From Acidobacteriota bacterium (GTDB taxonomy: Bacteria > Acidobacteriota > Blastocatellia > Pyrinomonadales > Pyrinomonadaceae), in assembly GCA_016713675.1 (NCBI GenBank), contig JADJOS010000001.1:2674501-2738500 (forward strand): 64,000 nt of DNA, read 5' to 3'. The notes beneath the pieces were generated by a model. That model had not been told where the DNA came from, made no database searches, and saw only the letters and a list, made by a program, of their open reading frames with translations. This document shows, piece after piece, positions 1 to 9,631 of the stretch (positions are counted from its first letter, which is position 1; each line of letters starts with the position of its first letter). Position numbers and translations under genes: made by a program.

Positions 1-138
1 GTCGTGGGACGAGTACGATAAGAAATATCTCCATAAGTAGTCGGCTAGACAATACTCGCCGCATTCGGTAAATTCTTAATTCGGAGTTGTTGCTCTCACG
101 GAAAATGCTAGTGCTCGAAAGCACATCTCCGAACAAAT

Positions 139-223
139 GCCGAGGTGGCGAAATTGGTAGACGCACTAGTCTTAGGAACTAGCGTCGAAAGACATGCGAG
201 TTCGAGTCTCGCCCTCGGCACCA
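139..223 (+). tRNA. tRNA-Leu (anticodon UAG)
   Basis: An 85-nt class II tRNA. The 7-bp acceptor stem is 139-145 with 213-219, the discriminator is A220, and CCA is encoded at 221-223. The anticodon stem CTAGT/ACTAG encloses the loop CTTAGGA, giving anticodon TAG. A long variable arm follows and the T-loop TTCGAGT is present. It should read CUN leucine codons. No convincing promoter was found in the 138 bases upstream. Confidence 0.96.
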
Positions 224-232
224 AAATCAGTC

Positions 233-355
233 GTCAGTGGCCGGTGGTCAGTTGTCAGAATGGGACAATTGCTCCGGTCACTGTCAGTTTCAATAGCAGG
301 TATTCGGCTCGCGAACGAAAATCTGACAACCGACAACTGACAACCGACCACTGAC
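233..355. repeat. Intergenic inverted repeat, GTCAGT(T/G)GTC type
   Basis: The left arm (233-259) and right arm (322-355) are built from repeats of GTCAG-TGGTC / GTCAG-TTGTC words. The first 24 positions of the arms pair with 2 mismatches. The element fills the gap between tRNA-Leu and tig and ends about 20 nt before the tig start, so it would form a hairpin in a tRNA-tig read-through transcript. A shorter single-arm fragment of the same words follows the clpX stop near 3920-3945. Whether it is a mobile MITE-like element cannot be judged here. Confidence 0.75.
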
Positions 356-375
356 GCGCTATCCTTTTTTAGTAA

Positions 376-1782
376 ATGAAAAGCGAATTAAAGGAAGTTT
401 CCCCTACACAAAGAGAAATACATTTAACCATCGAGGTAGACGCCGTAAAGGCTTCATACGCTAAGGTCAGCCAGAAATATGCCCGTAACGCGAACATCCC
501 GGGCTTTCGAAAGGGCTTCGCACCGGTCGATGTCGTACGGATGCGGTTTAAGGAAGAGATAAAGAGCGAAGTGCTCCAGGACGTGATCCCGGGCCAGGTT
601 GCCGCGGCCATCCAGGAGCATGGGCTTTCGCCATTGGCAGAGCCTCATTTGCATCTTGCGGATCATGAAACGGTTAAGGTGAACGGCTCGGAAGAGTTGA
701 AATTACACGTTCACATCGAGGTGATGCCCCCGATCCCTATGCCGGAGTACACCGGAATCGAGGTCGTTCGGCGGGTAAAACCCGTTGCCGACTCAGAGAT
801 CGAGGATCTGATCGCCGGCCGACTAGAGAAAGAGGCGGCTTTGATCCCCGTCGAAGGGCGTAAATCGCAGCTCGGTGATACCGTTATTGCTGATCTCGAG
901 GGCGTTTTTGATGGCGACGAGAGCGGTGAACCGATCACTGCCAATGACATTGAGGTCGTCCTTGGCGGCGATATGATCGAACAGTCATTCACCGACAATC
1001 TAGTTGGGGTTGCGGACGATGATGCAAAGGAATTTACCGTCGCATACCCCGATACCTTTTCGTCGGAAGCACTTGCCGGAAAGACCGTGCATTACAAGGC
1101 GAAGATCAAATCCGTGGGCAAGATGGAAACACCTGAGCTCAATGACGAATGGGTCAAGAGCCTCGACGAGGGCTATTCATCGCTGAAGGATCTGAGGAAA
1201 AAGCTCCGCGCTGACCTTGAATCGGCGGCAAAGGCTGATGCAGATGCGAGGATCCGTAACGAGGCAGTTGCGAAAATGATCGAAGCAAATGCTTTCGAGG
1301 TGCCGCCGACGCTGATCGAGAATCAGGCTCGTAATTTACTGAACAATTTCGCTCAGGACATGCAGCAGCGTGGGATCGATCTGAATAAGATCGAACCCCA
1401 GTTTGTCGAGATGGCCTACGGTAATATGAAGGTTCAGGCCGAGCGTGATGTTCGCGGTGCGATGCTGCTCGATAAGGTCGCTGAGATCGAAAATGTCGAA
1501 ATTACTGACGGCGAGGTCGATGAAGAGATTCAAAAGCTTGCCGATTATTACCGTGCATCGGTTGAAGAAATTCGCGAATCGCTAGAAAAACAGGGCGGCG
1601 GAGTCGAAAATATCCGCAATAATTTGAAAACGCGTAAGTCGATCGAGGCGGTGATCGATAAGGCGAAGGTGACCGAAGGCGAGTGGATCGACGAATCGGC
1701 CGTTCCGAGCGAGACCGTCGAAGAAAAGCCCAAAAAGGCGGCCAAAAAGAAAGAACCGGCCAAGAAGGCCGCGAAATCTTAG
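376..1782 (+). CDS. tig: Trigger factor (ribosome-associated chaperone/PPIase)
   Basis: 468 aa. Trigger factor binds the ribosome near the exit tunnel and holds nascent chains. The N-terminal ribosome-binding domain carries the signature GFRKG at residues 43-47. An FKBP-like PPIase domain follows at roughly 150-245, then the long helical C-terminal domain. The protein ends in a Lys/Ala-rich basic tail (about the last 30 residues), which is longer than in E. coli. The ATG at 376 has no clear Shine-Dalgarno; the region before it is T-rich. It is the first gene of the conserved tig-clpP-clpX-lon neighbourhood, as expected for a proteostasis island. Confidence 0.96.
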   Translation: MKSELKEVSPTQREIHLTIEVDAVKASYAKVSQKYARNANIPGFRKGFAPVDVVRMRFKEEIKSEVLQDVIPGQVAAAIQEHGLSPLAEPHLHLADHETVKVNGSEELKLHVHIEVMPPIPMPEYTGIEVVRRVKPVADSEIEDLIAGRLEKEAALIPVEGRKSQLGDTVIADLEGVFDGDESGEPITANDIEVVLGGDMIEQSFTDNLVGVADDDAKEFTVAYPDTFSSEALAGKTVHYKAKIKSVGKMETPELNDEWVKSLDEGYSSLKDLRKKLRADLESAAKADADARIRNEAVAKMIEANAFEVPPTLIENQARNLLNNFAQDMQQRGIDLNKIEPQFVEMAYGNMKVQAERDVRGAMLLDKVAEIENVEITDGEVDEEIQKLADYYRASVEEIRESLEKQGGGVENIRNNLKTRKSIEAVIDKAKVTEGEWIDESAVPSETVEEKPKKAAKKKEPAKKAAKS

Positions 1783-1882
1783 AGGAATCAGCGTCCTCCA
1801 GTTTATGCGTCAGTGATCAAAGTAAATACTTGTCATTGAGAATAATAAAGCATGACATAGATCGGGCATAGCAAAATTTAGC

Positions 1883-1910
1883 TTGATTTTTATTTGAAAA
1901 GTTGTAGAAT
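1883..1910 (+). promoter_or_regulatory. Putative sigma-70 promoter of clpP
   Basis: TTGATT at 1883-1888 and TAGAAT at 1905-1910 are separated by 16 bp in the 228-bp tig-clpP gap. Transcription would start near 1917, leaving a leader of about 95 nt. This would allow clpP (and clpX) to be transcribed independently of tig. The call rests on sequence match only. Confidence 0.45.
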
Positions 1911-2010
1911 CGATTTCCAACACTGGCAATCGCCATATTTTCAACAACTTATCGACACAAATCTAAAGCATTTGGTTAAGTAAATCCAAAGTTGGGTGAG
2001 AGAGAATAAT

Positions 2011-2595
2011 ATGTTAGTTCCAATGGTTGTTGAGCAGACGTCGCGGGGCGAACGAGCGTTTGACATTTACTCGCGGCTGCTTAAAGACAGCATCATTTTT
2101 ATCGGTACGCCGATCGACGATCAGGTCGCTAACTTGTTGGTAGCACAGCTTTTATTCCTCGAGGCCGAAGATCCCGAGCGTGATATCAACCTGTATATCA
2201 ACAGTCCCGGCGGTTCGATCACTGCGGGCATGGCGATATATGACACGATGCAGTTCATCAAAAATGACGTTACGACAATTTGTGTCGGACAATGTGCTTC
2301 GATGGGAGCTTTGCTGCTATGTGCCGGGGCTCCTGGCAAGCGCTTTTCGCTTCCTAATGCACGTGTGCTGATCCATCAGCCGTCGGGCGGTGCGTCAGGA
2401 CAGGCTACGGACGTTCGCCTTATGGCCGAAGAGATCATTCGTATGCGAACGCTGACCTCGACGATCATTGCGCGGCATACTGGTCAGAATTTTGATCAGG
2501 TCGAGATAGATGTCGAGCGTGACCGCATCCTGACACCGATCCAGGCTAAGGAATACGGGCTGATCGACGAAGTTATTGAACACCGCGAGAAATAG
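2011..2595 (+). CDS. clpP: ATP-dependent Clp protease proteolytic subunit ClpP
   Basis: 194 aa from the ATG at 2011; an in-frame GTG at 1996 is possible. The ATG is preferred because GAGAGA lies about 6 nt upstream and the family starts with the same [14 protein letters not shown] segment. This is the self-compartmentalised serine peptidase that partners ClpX. The catalytic triad is visible: Ser97 in GQCASMGA, His122 in LIHQP and Asp171 in ERDR. The length is typical of the family. clpX follows after an 80-bp gap filled by a hairpin repeat. Confidence 0.97.
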   Translation: MLVPMVVEQTSRGERAFDIYSRLLKDSIIFIGTPIDDQVANLLVAQLLFLEAEDPERDINLYINSPGGSITAGMAIYDTMQFIKNDVTTICVGQCASMGALLLCAGAPGKRFSLPNARVLIHQPSGGASGQATDVRLMAEEIIRMRTLTSTIIARHTGQNFDQVEIDVERDRILTPIQAKEYGLIDEVIEHREK

Positions 2596-2602
2596 CATTT
2601 TA

Positions 2603-2673
2603 GATCTTGGATTTTAGATTTTGGATGGCAGACGGCTTTCCAATCGAAAATCCAAAATCGAAAATCCAAAATC
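2603..2673. repeat. Hairpin inverted repeat abutting the clpX start codon
   Basis: Left arm 2603-2626 and right arm 2650-2673 are each made of GATTTTGGATTTT-type words and pair at 22 of 24 positions around a 23-nt loop. The right arm ends 2 nt before the clpX ATG (2676), occupying the place where a Shine-Dalgarno should be. The frame is open through the repeat, so automatic calls may extend ClpX by a spurious 23-residue N-terminus that starts at 2607. Confidence 0.85.
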
Positions 2674-2675
2674 CT

Positions 2676-3920
2676 ATGAGCCAATTTCGCCGTCCTGAAG
2701 AGTTATTGACTTGTTCGTTTTGCGGAAAATCGCAGAATGATGTGCGCAAATTGATCGCCGGCCCGGGCGTTTATGTATGTAACGAGTGCATCGATATCTG
2801 CAACGAGATAATCAATGACGACGAGCGAACCGACAGTGTCGCGGCCCGGACAACGATCCCTAAACCTCAGGAAATAAAGGCTCATCTGGACGAATACGTC
2901 ATCGGCCAGGACGAATCGAAAAAACGGCTTTCGGTGGCTGTTTACCAGCATTACAAGCGGCTCGAGATGGCAAAACGCCGTCAGGACATCGAACTGCAAA
3001 AATCCAATATCTTGCTGATAGGACCGACCGGAACCGGTAAAACCCTTTTGGCTCAGACACTTGCAAGAGTCATTTCGGTGCCGTTCTGCATTGTCGATGC
3101 GACCAGTCTGACCGAAGCGGGTTATGTAGGCGAGGATGTCGAAAACATCCTGAACCGCCTGCTACAGTCCGCCGGCGGAGATATTGAGAGGGCGCAGCAG
3201 GGAATTATCTACATCGACGAGATCGACAAGATCTGCCGCAAGGACGACAATCCGTCGATCACCCGCGACGTTTCAGGCGAAGGTGTCCAACAGGCACTGC
3301 TCAAGATCCTTGAGGGAACGACAGCAAATATCCCGACCGGCGGCGGTCGAAAGCACCCGCAACAGGATTTTCAACAGCTCGATACGACCAATATTCTCTT
3401 CATATGCGGCGGAGCTTTCATCGGGCTTGAGAAGGTCGTTGAGAAGCGTTTTCGAAACAAATCATTGGGCTTTCAGGCCGATATCAAAACCAACAGACAG
3501 CGGCAGGTAGATTCGATCAATAAGCTGGAGCCCGAAGATCTAATTCACTACGGGTTGATCCCCGAATTTGTCGGCCGTCTGCCGGTCATCGGCACGCTGC
3601 GTGAGCTTGACGAGGCCGCTCTGATGTCGATCCTGACCGAGCCGAAAAACGCTCTGATCAAGCAGTATCAACGTAAATTCGAGTTCGATAATATCAGCCT
3701 CAAATTCACCGAAGGTGCTGTGAGGGCGATCGCCCACGAGGCACACAAACGCAAGGTCGGAGCCCGCGGACTGATGATGATAATGGAAGAGGTCCTGCTC
3801 GAATCGATGTATCATCTGCCCAGCGAAAAACAGGTCACTGAGATCATCGTAACCAAAGAGATGATCGAGAGAAAGGCCCCTGTTTTCGAGGTGATCCAGC
3901 GAACCGAAGAGGCCGCTTAG
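2676..3920 (+). CDS. clpX: ATP-dependent Clp protease ATP-binding subunit ClpX
   Basis: 414 aa from the ATG at 2676. This AAA+ unfoldase feeds substrates to ClpP. The N-terminal zinc-binding domain has Cys13, Cys16, Cys35 and Cys38. Walker A GPTGTGKT is at about 116-123, Walker B reads [10 protein letters not shown], and the RKH pore loop (GGGRKHPQQ) is present. A start at 2607 would add residues translated from the hairpin repeat, which no ClpX needs. No Shine-Dalgarno is seen; the start codon sits at the foot of the hairpin, so translation may depend on coupling or on hairpin opening. Confidence 0.97.
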   Translation: MSQFRRPEELLTCSFCGKSQNDVRKLIAGPGVYVCNECIDICNEIINDDERTDSVAARTTIPKPQEIKAHLDEYVIGQDESKKRLSVAVYQHYKRLEMAKRRQDIELQKSNILLIGPTGTGKTLLAQTLARVISVPFCIVDATSLTEAGYVGEDVENILNRLLQSAGGDIERAQQGIIYIDEIDKICRKDDNPSITRDVSGEGVQQALLKILEGTTANIPTGGGRKHPQQDFQQLDTTNILFICGGAFIGLEKVVEKRFRNKSLGFQADIKTNRQRQVDSINKLEPEDLIHYGLIPEFVGRLPVIGTLRELDEAALMSILTEPKNALIKQYQRKFEFDNISLKFTEGAVRAIAHEAHKRKVGARGLMMIMEEVLLESMYHLPSEKQVTEIIVTKEMIERKAPVFEVIQRTEEAA

Positions 3921-4445
3921 TCAGTTGTCCGTTGGCAGAACGGGCGACGAATACTTGTTTGCGAAAGGTCACGAAAAAAGCACGGAATGGGACATGTTCC
4001 TGTTGCGTGTTTTTTTGTGTTTGGAGCACATAGGACCGGCGCAAGCACACAGGTGTCGGCTTAGGAGTTCGTGAGGCGGCGTATGGAGCACCTTAGGGGC
4101 TTGTTTAGGTGTCGAGCGCGGTGTCGGTATATTCACGCTTTTGGGCTTGCGTATTCGCAGTTGTGAGCCTGGTTTATGCCAATCTTGCCGAAATCGGTCC
4201 CCAATTTCAAAAAATGCGAAACGGCCGGCGATTCCTCTATTCGAAACGCGATTTGAACTGCGCAGAACCGCAATTCGATCCGCGTTTTGAAAGACGATCA
4301 TGCCGGAAACAGATACGCCCGAATGACCTCGGGACGAATTTCTTGTCGAGTGGAAATTCATAGATGCAACATAGACAAAAGTATGATACACTTATCATCT
4401 GCCGCAAAAATACCGATCGACGGCAGTATGGAGGAAAAAGCAAAT
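3921..4445. other. Intergenic region after clpX, with repeat fragments and a possible terminator
   Basis: 525 bp without a convincing gene. It begins with a single-arm fragment of the GTCAGTTGTC repeat words. An imperfect inverted repeat follows: the arm at 3970-3987 pairs with 3997-4019 and is followed by a T-rich tract, which could terminate clpX transcription. The remainder (4030-4400) shows no protein-like frame. A leader for the next gene probably lies around 4370-4440. Confidence 0.5.
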
Positions 4446-4856
4446 ATGGAAAGAAATTGGGAAGAAGGAAAAAAGGGGCCAAGGCAGGCGTACCGTGTCG
4501 GGCACTATGTGACCATTACTCCGAAAGGAGTGATCTTTATAAATAGGTTTACCAGCGAAGCTCTGCGCGAGCCCGTTGCGGTAAAAGTATTATTTGACCG
4601 TATAAACCAGACTATCGGAATACGCCGAGCCCATCCGCGTGAAGAAAACGCCTTTGTCGCAAAAACCGCGCCTCGCGGAGCCAAACGGATCAGGGCCGCC
4701 CACGCTATAAACCAGTTCGGCGTGTACACCACAGAAACGATCAGGTTCTTAAACCCCGAGGTCAACGAAAAAGGAACCCTGCTCCTCGACCTAAGAAATG
4801 TCGTAACCGCGACCAATGGCCGAAAGGGTGAGAAGTTAAGAAGGAAAGACAAGTAA
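4446..4856 (+). CDS. Hypothetical protein between clpX and lon
   Basis: 136 aa. The frame is open from 4287, but the ATG at 4446 is preceded by GGAGG with an 11-nt spacer, and the upstream residues look random. The protein is basic and ends in a lysine/arginine-rich tail. A central segment of alternating hydrophobic residues (around VGHYVTITPKGVIFINRFT and TGTLLLDLRN-like text near the end) suggests beta strands. I do not recognise the family. It could be a small DNA- or RNA-binding protein, but no diagnostic motif is visible. Confidence 0.6.
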   Translation: MERNWEEGKKGPRQAYRVGHYVTITPKGVIFINRFTSEALREPVAVKVLFDRINQTIGIRRAHPREENAFVAKTAPRGAKRIRAAHAINQFGVYTTETIRFLNPEVNEKGTLLLDLRNVVTATNGRKGEKLRRKDK

Positions 4857-4909
4857 GTGCCCGGATGTGTGAAGTGCGGGGACAGTCAGTCTTAGATCAA
4901 GAGGTCATC

Positions 4910-5512
4910 TTACCGGTTCCTCGGTTTTGCCAACGCGGCGGCTTTCTTTTCATCTGCCACAGCAAGGCTGATCTTGTTCATTGCACGATAGGCTCTTGCC
5001 CTTTGAATGTAATTAGCCCCGAATTCAAATTTTGGATCAATTTTTATCGACTCGGTAAAGTCGTTGATCGCCTCTTGGTAGTCTTTGATCATGAAACGCA
5101 TCAAACCTCGAAAGTAATAAGCGTCAACGTTTTTCGAGTTGATCTCGATAGCTTTGGTGTGGTCCGCTATCGCTCCCTTTAGGTCTTTCTTTGCTTCTCG
5201 GACAATACCAAGAAATACGTAGGTGTTTGACAGGTCAAACTTAAATCCGAGGTCGATTGACCGTGTGATATCCGCAATCGCACCGTCATAGTCCTTCATT
5301 TTGTACCGGTCCTGACCGCGAAGCTTGTAGACAAGGCCATCTTTAGGATCAAGTTTGATCGCCAATGTGTAGTTGATAATGGCGGATTCAAAATCCTGGT
5401 CGATGTCGTCCAACAAACCGTCGGTGACGAAATCTTCGGAAGTGCTTTGACCGATCAACAAGGGAACGAATAACAAAAGAAGGAGAAAAAGCAACATGAA
5501 GAAATTTCGCAT
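4910..5512 (-). CDS. Secreted TPR-repeat protein
   Basis: 200 aa from the ATG at 5512, which has an excellent Shine-Dalgarno (GGAGG, 5-nt spacer). The open frame extends to 5767, but that part is low-complexity and lacks protein character. A signal peptide or membrane anchor is visible (MRNFFMLLFLLLLLFVPLLI). Three to four TPR units follow, with the usual D-x-x-x-A-I-x-D/N-x-T-x-A-I-x-L/I-(D/N) pattern (DYDGAIADITRSIDLG, DLKGAIADHTKAIEIN, DYQEAINDFTESIKID). It is probably an envelope scaffold protein. It runs opposite to its neighbours; partner unknown. Confidence 0.85.
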   Translation of the reverse strand: MRNFFMLLFLLLLLFVPLLIGQSTSEDFVTDGLLDDIDQDFESAIINYTLAIKLDPKDGLVYKLRGQDRYKMKDYDGAIADITRSIDLGFKFDLSNTYVFLGIVREAKKDLKGAIADHTKAIEINSKNVDAYYFRGLMRFMIKDYQEAINDFTESIKIDPKFEFGANYIQRARAYRAMNKISLAVADEKKAAALAKPRNR

Positions 5513-6155
5513 ATTTACCTCCGATGCAATCCGACCCCATCGTATCACCAACTGTTTCTCTCCACAACAGAATTGCCTTTCCCGTGCTAAGAAACGTGCG
5601 TTTGGAATGTCTGTGTCGCCCGGTGTCGCAGGCTCCTGATCTTTTTGGCCGCTGGATGGCGAGGCACATCTGCCGCCTCTCAGCGATGGGGCGGAGCAGC
5701 GAAGAAGACGCGGAGATGGGGAGATAGGAAAGGCAAGGATCGAGGAGGCGGGGGCAGAGCTGCTCACGCGGCGATAGCGGCAAAAACCGATACAAAAATG
5801 CGGGATTTCGTGAGCATTTTTCGCGACGTTATCTGTGACATGACTTTTCGCCTGACACTGACCGATCCTTCGAATCGAATAATACCGCTAAAACCCAATG
5901 AAAACAGCAGAATCGTGACTCAAATTCGATGAAAATGCAATAGTGACGGTCGTGCACAGCGGCAGGTTTTCGGGCCGGAATATAAAAGTAAAATCCGAGG
6001 GGCTTTCGCCCTTTATAAAAGCATAATTTGAACAGTCGAATTTTTGACGAATTGGTAGGTCTGGCTATTGCTTTTGCATCTCTGTTTTGCGTAAATAGAG
6101 TTAATCCAACTAATTCGAAGAAATAGACCAATTAGCTATACCGAATTCTGTCACT
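5513..6155. other. Intergenic region upstream of lon
   Basis: About 640 bp between the divergent TPR gene and lon. The part at roughly 5580-5790 is GC-rich and contains GACGCGGAGATGGGGAGAT-type words like one arm of an intergenic repeat, but I find no clear second arm. The part from 5800 to 6155 is AT-rich and must hold the lon promoter and leader; no confident -35/-10 pair was seen. No protein-like frame was found. Confidence 0.5.
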
Positions 6156-8585
6156 ATGAGTATGCAAGAATTTTCAGACCAGATGCCGTCGGATATCGAG
6201 CGTTTTCCGATGGTCCCCATCCGCGACGTCGTCATTTTTCCGTACACCAAGGTTGCTTTTAAGATCGGCAGGCCGAGTTCGGTCAGGGCGCTTGAGCAGG
6301 CGATGACGGGCGAGCGGAATATCTTTCTCGCGACCCAGCATGACGCTTCGATAGACGAACCGAATGCCGATCAGATATACACGACCGGTACGCTTGGGCG
6401 AATTGTCCAGGCACAGCGGCAGGACAATGGGCAGATCAAGGTCGTGGTCGAAGGAAGGGAACGCGGAAAGGCCGTCCGCGTCGAACATGATGCGGATGGT
6501 ATGTTTTACGCTCATGTGCGGCGTGTACCCTCGACCGACGAGTCGGGCTATCGCACAGATGGCTTGCTGCAGAAGATCCATACACAGGTCGAACAATTTT
6601 TGCGTGTTTCGCCGGATGCTTATACGGACGCTTTGCATGCGAGTTTGAGAGGCGTTTCGGCGGCTCAGATAGCGGATTCGATGTCGTCGCATTTGCGGAT
6701 CGGGGTTGAGGAGAAACAGGATCTGCTTGAAACGGTTTCGGTACAGGAGCGTCTGCAGAAGCTAATCGAGTTTCTGGATGCCGAGATCGAAAAGCGTCAG
6801 ATGGACCGTAATATCCATTCGCGAACGAAAAAAGCGATGGACAAGCATCAACGCGAATATTATCTGAACGAACAGATCAAGGCCATTCACAAAGAACTCG
6901 GCCGCAAGGACGAAAAGGCCGAACTCGAAGAGCTGAAAGCCAAGATCATCGACGCGGGAATGACCGTCGAGGCTCAGGAAAAGGCGATGCAGGAGTTTTC
7001 GCGGCTCGAAGCAATGCCGCCGATGTCCGCCGAGAGTACGGTCAGCCGGAATTATTTGGATTGGCTGCTGAGCGTGCCCTGGAAAGATCGTTCGGAAGAG
7101 ATCGAGGACCTGGGCGAAGCCGAGAAGACACTGAATGAGGATCATTATGGGCTCGAGAAGATCAAAGAACGCATTTTGGAATTTTTGGCGGTACGCCAGC
7201 TTGTTAAAAATCCTAAGGGTACGATCCTATGTTTTGTGGGTGCTCCGGGCGTTGGTAAGACGAGCTTAGGTAAATCGATCGCGAACGCGACGGGACGCAA
7301 ATTCGTTCGCCTCGCTCTCGGCGGTGTGCATGATGAAGCGGAAATTCGCGGACACCGGAGAACATACATCGGTTCGATGCCCGGCCAGATCGTGCAGTTG
7401 ATGAAGCGGGCCGGCACAAAGAATCCGGTCATTTTGCTCGACGAGGTCGACAAACTCGGACGCGATTATCGCGGTGACCCGAGCGCGGCTTTGCTCGAGG
7501 TTCTCGATCCGGAACAGAACAGCACGTTTCGTGATCATTATTTGGATGTCGATTACGATCTGTCGGAAGTTTTCTTTATCGCGACGGCGAATGTTCTGCA
7601 CACAATTCCGCCGGCGTTGCAGGACAGACTTGAGATCTTGAGTTTGTCGGGTTACACCGAGCGTGAAAAGATGGAGATCGCCAAGCAGCATCTAATTACG
7701 AAACAGTGCGAAAACAGTGGAATCGACTGCGAAAAGGTAAAATTTACCGATGACGGGATTCTCGAAGCGATCCGTCATTACACACGCGAAGCCGGTGTGA
7801 GAAATCTCGAACGCGAGATCGGTTCGTGCCTCAGAAAGATCGCACGGCAATATGTGGCGTCGGATGCAAAGGATGATTTTCGCATTGTTGTTGACGCCGA
7901 AAAGGTACAAGAACTGCTTGGCACGATCCGTTACCGTAAACAGGACATCGCCCGGACGAGCGAGATCGGATTGGTGAATGGCCTTGCGTGGACCGAGGTC
8001 GGCGGCGACGTGCTGCAGGTCGAAGCGACGATGGTCAAGGGCAAAGGCGACGTGACGCTGACCGGAAAACTGGGCGAAGTGATGCAGGAATCGGCAAAAG
8101 CCGCTCTGACCTGCGTTCGCACGCGAGCCGAAGAATTGGGTATCGATCCGGCGATATTTCGCGAAAAGGATCTCCACATCCACGTGCCCGAAGGTGCAAT
8201 TCCCAAGGACGGGCCGTCTGCGGGTATTACGATGGCGACCGCAATGGTCTCGGCAATGACAAGAAAGGCCGCACGCCACGACGTCGCGATGACCGGTGAG
8301 ATCACGCTTCGCGGAAAGGTCTTGCCGATCGGCGGCGTGAAAGAAAAATTGCTCGCAGCACATCGATTCGGCCTGCGGACGATCATTATGTCGAAAGAGA
8401 ACGAGAAAGATCTGGTCGACGTGCCCGAAGAGGTTCGCGACGAATTGACCATCCACACGGTCGATATGATCGACGAGGTCCTCAATATCGCTTTGGTTCA
8501 AAACGAAGCGGCCGAAACGATCGAAACCCCGCAATTGTGGAACGCCGATGGTGCCGTTGCCGAAATAAACGCTACACTAGAGTAA
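6156..8585 (+). CDS. lon: ATP-dependent protease Lon
   Basis: 809 aa, the normal length for bacterial LonA, a cytosolic AAA+ serine protease that removes damaged and regulatory proteins. The N-terminal substrate-binding domain spans about 16-210 and a coiled-coil follows. Walker A GAPGVGKT starts at residue 362 and Walker B reads VILLDEVDKL. The C-terminal protease domain has Ser688 in KDGPSAGIT and the catalytic Lys in GGVKEKLLAAHR. ATG codons at 6156 and 6162 are both possible starts. It lies downstream of clpPX and shortly before engB, the usual order in many bacteria. Confidence 0.97.
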   Translation: MSMQEFSDQMPSDIERFPMVPIRDVVIFPYTKVAFKIGRPSSVRALEQAMTGERNIFLATQHDASIDEPNADQIYTTGTLGRIVQAQRQDNGQIKVVVEGRERGKAVRVEHDADGMFYAHVRRVPSTDESGYRTDGLLQKIHTQVEQFLRVSPDAYTDALHASLRGVSAAQIADSMSSHLRIGVEEKQDLLETVSVQERLQKLIEFLDAEIEKRQMDRNIHSRTKKAMDKHQREYYLNEQIKAIHKELGRKDEKAELEELKAKIIDAGMTVEAQEKAMQEFSRLEAMPPMSAESTVSRNYLDWLLSVPWKDRSEEIEDLGEAEKTLNEDHYGLEKIKERILEFLAVRQLVKNPKGTILCFVGAPGVGKTSLGKSIANATGRKFVRLALGGVHDEAEIRGHRRTYIGSMPGQIVQLMKRAGTKNPVILLDEVDKLGRDYRGDPSAALLEVLDPEQNSTFRDHYLDVDYDLSEVFFIATANVLHTIPPALQDRLEILSLSGYTEREKMEIAKQHLITKQCENSGIDCEKVKFTDDGILEAIRHYTREAGVRNLEREIGSCLRKIARQYVASDAKDDFRIVVDAEKVQELLGTIRYRKQDIARTSEIGLVNGLAWTEVGGDVLQVEATMVKGKGDVTLTGKLGEVMQESAKAALTCVRTRAEELGIDPAIFREKDLHIHVPEGAIPKDGPSAGITMATAMVSAMTRKAARHDVAMTGEITLRGKVLPIGGVKEKLLAAHRFGLRTIIMSKENEKDLVDVPEEVRDELTIHTVDMIDEVLNIALVQNEAAETIETPQLWNADGAVAEINATLE

Positions 8586-8597
8586 CTAGTGGTATTT

Positions 8598-9050
8598 ATG
8601 AGCAAAGAAACTGAGTCGGCCGAATTGATAATGCGCCTGTTTGACCTTCGGCGGGACACGCTAATGCGTGACGGCCGCGATTGGTTCGTGAAATTTCATC
8701 CGGAAAGCGGACAGGATATTATCCAGGCAATGGTCGATCCCAAGACGACCGGTTATTACCAAATGGTCGTCAGCTATTGGGATATGGCCGCAAGTTTTGT
8801 AAATCGCGGGGCGATCGACCCAGAGATGTTCCTCGAAACAAATGGCGAAGCACTCATGGTCTTTGCAAAGATCGAGCCGTTTCTCGAAGAGGTCCGAACC
8901 GCACTTTCCGATCCGACGTACGCAAAGAATCTTGAAACGCTCGCCATGAGCCTGCCGGACGCCAAGGAAAGCATGGATGCACGCCGCGAGATGATCAAGA
9001 AGATGATGGAAGCAAGGGCGTCGATGGCCGAGAGTGCATACTCGCGCTAA
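8598..9050 (+). CDS. Hypothetical protein between lon and engB
   Basis: 150 aa from the ATG at 8598; a GTG three codons upstream (8589) is also possible. The protein is mostly helical and rich in Met, Glu and Lys, with an aromatic segment (YYQMVVSYWDMAASF) in the middle. There is no signal peptide, metal motif or membrane span. It starts 12 nt after lon and its stop overlaps the engB start by one base (TAATG), so it is translationally coupled in the lon-engB transcript. I do not recognise the family. Confidence 0.75.
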   Translation: MSKETESAELIMRLFDLRRDTLMRDGRDWFVKFHPESGQDIIQAMVDPKTTGYYQMVVSYWDMAASFVNRGAIDPEMFLETNGEALMVFAKIEPFLEEVRTALSDPTYAKNLETLAMSLPDAKESMDARREMIKKMMEARASMAESAYSR

Positions 9051-9631
9051 TGAAAGTAACCTCAGCCGAATTTGTAAAAAGTGCGTTCGAGCGTTCGCAT
9101 TGGGTGATCGACGGCCGGCCGGAGATCGCGTTCTTGGGGCGTTCGAACGTGGGTAAGTCGTCGTTGATCAATTCGCTTCTGCTGCGGAAAGGGCTGGCGA
9201 GAACATCGAACACGCCCGGGCGAACGCAGAGTATCAACTTTTTTTTGATCAACGACAGCCTCTATTTCGCAGATCTGCCGGGTTATGGGTACGCACGCGT
9301 TTCGAAAACGATGCGTGCCGATTGGGGCAAAATGGCCGAGGAGTATCTTTCGGACCGTCAGGAACTGGCGCTTTGCATACAGCTGATCGATTCGCGGCAC
9401 GCTCCGACATCACTTGATATTCAGCTCAATGAATGGCTCAAGCATAATGAAAAGCCATTTGTTGTCGTCGCGACAAAGGCAGATAAATCATCCAAAACTG
9501 AGCTTGCTAAATCGCTAAAATTGGCAAAAGCAACGCTTACCGATAGCCGAATCCTGACATACTCAGCAACAAAAGCTCTCGGCCGCGATGAAGTCTGGGG
9601 AGAGATCATGCGAGCGATAAACAAATCTTGA
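9050..9631 (+). CDS. engB: Ribosome biogenesis GTP-binding protein EngB/YsxC
   Basis: 193 aa. This is a TRAFAC GTPase needed for assembly of the large ribosomal subunit. The G1 loop GRSNVGKS is at residues 30-37, G3 DLPG at 75-78 (DLPGYGYA) and G4 TKAD at 142-145. Length and motif spacing are typical. The start overlaps the preceding stop as TAATG. Confidence 0.96.
   Translation: MKVTSAEFVKSAFERSHWVIDGRPEIAFLGRSNVGKSSLINSLLLRKGLARTSNTPGRTQSINFFLINDSLYFADLPGYGYARVSKTMRADWGKMAEEYLSDRQELALCIQLIDSRHAPTSLDIQLNEWLKHNEKPFVVVATKADKSSKTELAKSLKLAKATLTDSRILTYSATKALGRDEVWGEIMRAINKS

Noticed and set aside
233..355. CRISPR-like repeat array near tRNA-Leu
   Set aside because: The words form one inverted pair, not regularly spaced direct repeats with unique spacers.
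139..355. Integrative element attachment site at tRNA-Leu
   Set aside because: No integrase and no second copy of the tRNA 3' end in the window.
2607..2675. N-terminal extension of ClpX by 23 residues
   Set aside because: The residues are a translation of the hairpin repeat; the family start [17 protein letters not shown] is at 2676.
3969..4391. Minus-strand ORF of 140 aa after clpX
   Set aside because: No family text, no ribosome site, and it overlaps repeat fragments and the leader of the next gene.
5513..5767. N-terminal extension of the TPR protein by 85 residues
   Set aside because: The ATG at 5512 has a strong Shine-Dalgarno and starts a clear signal peptide; the extension is low-complexity.
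7692..8534. 280-aa minus-strand ORF inside lon
   Set aside because: Antisense shadow of lon; rich in Arg, His and Phe as expected of a mirror frame.
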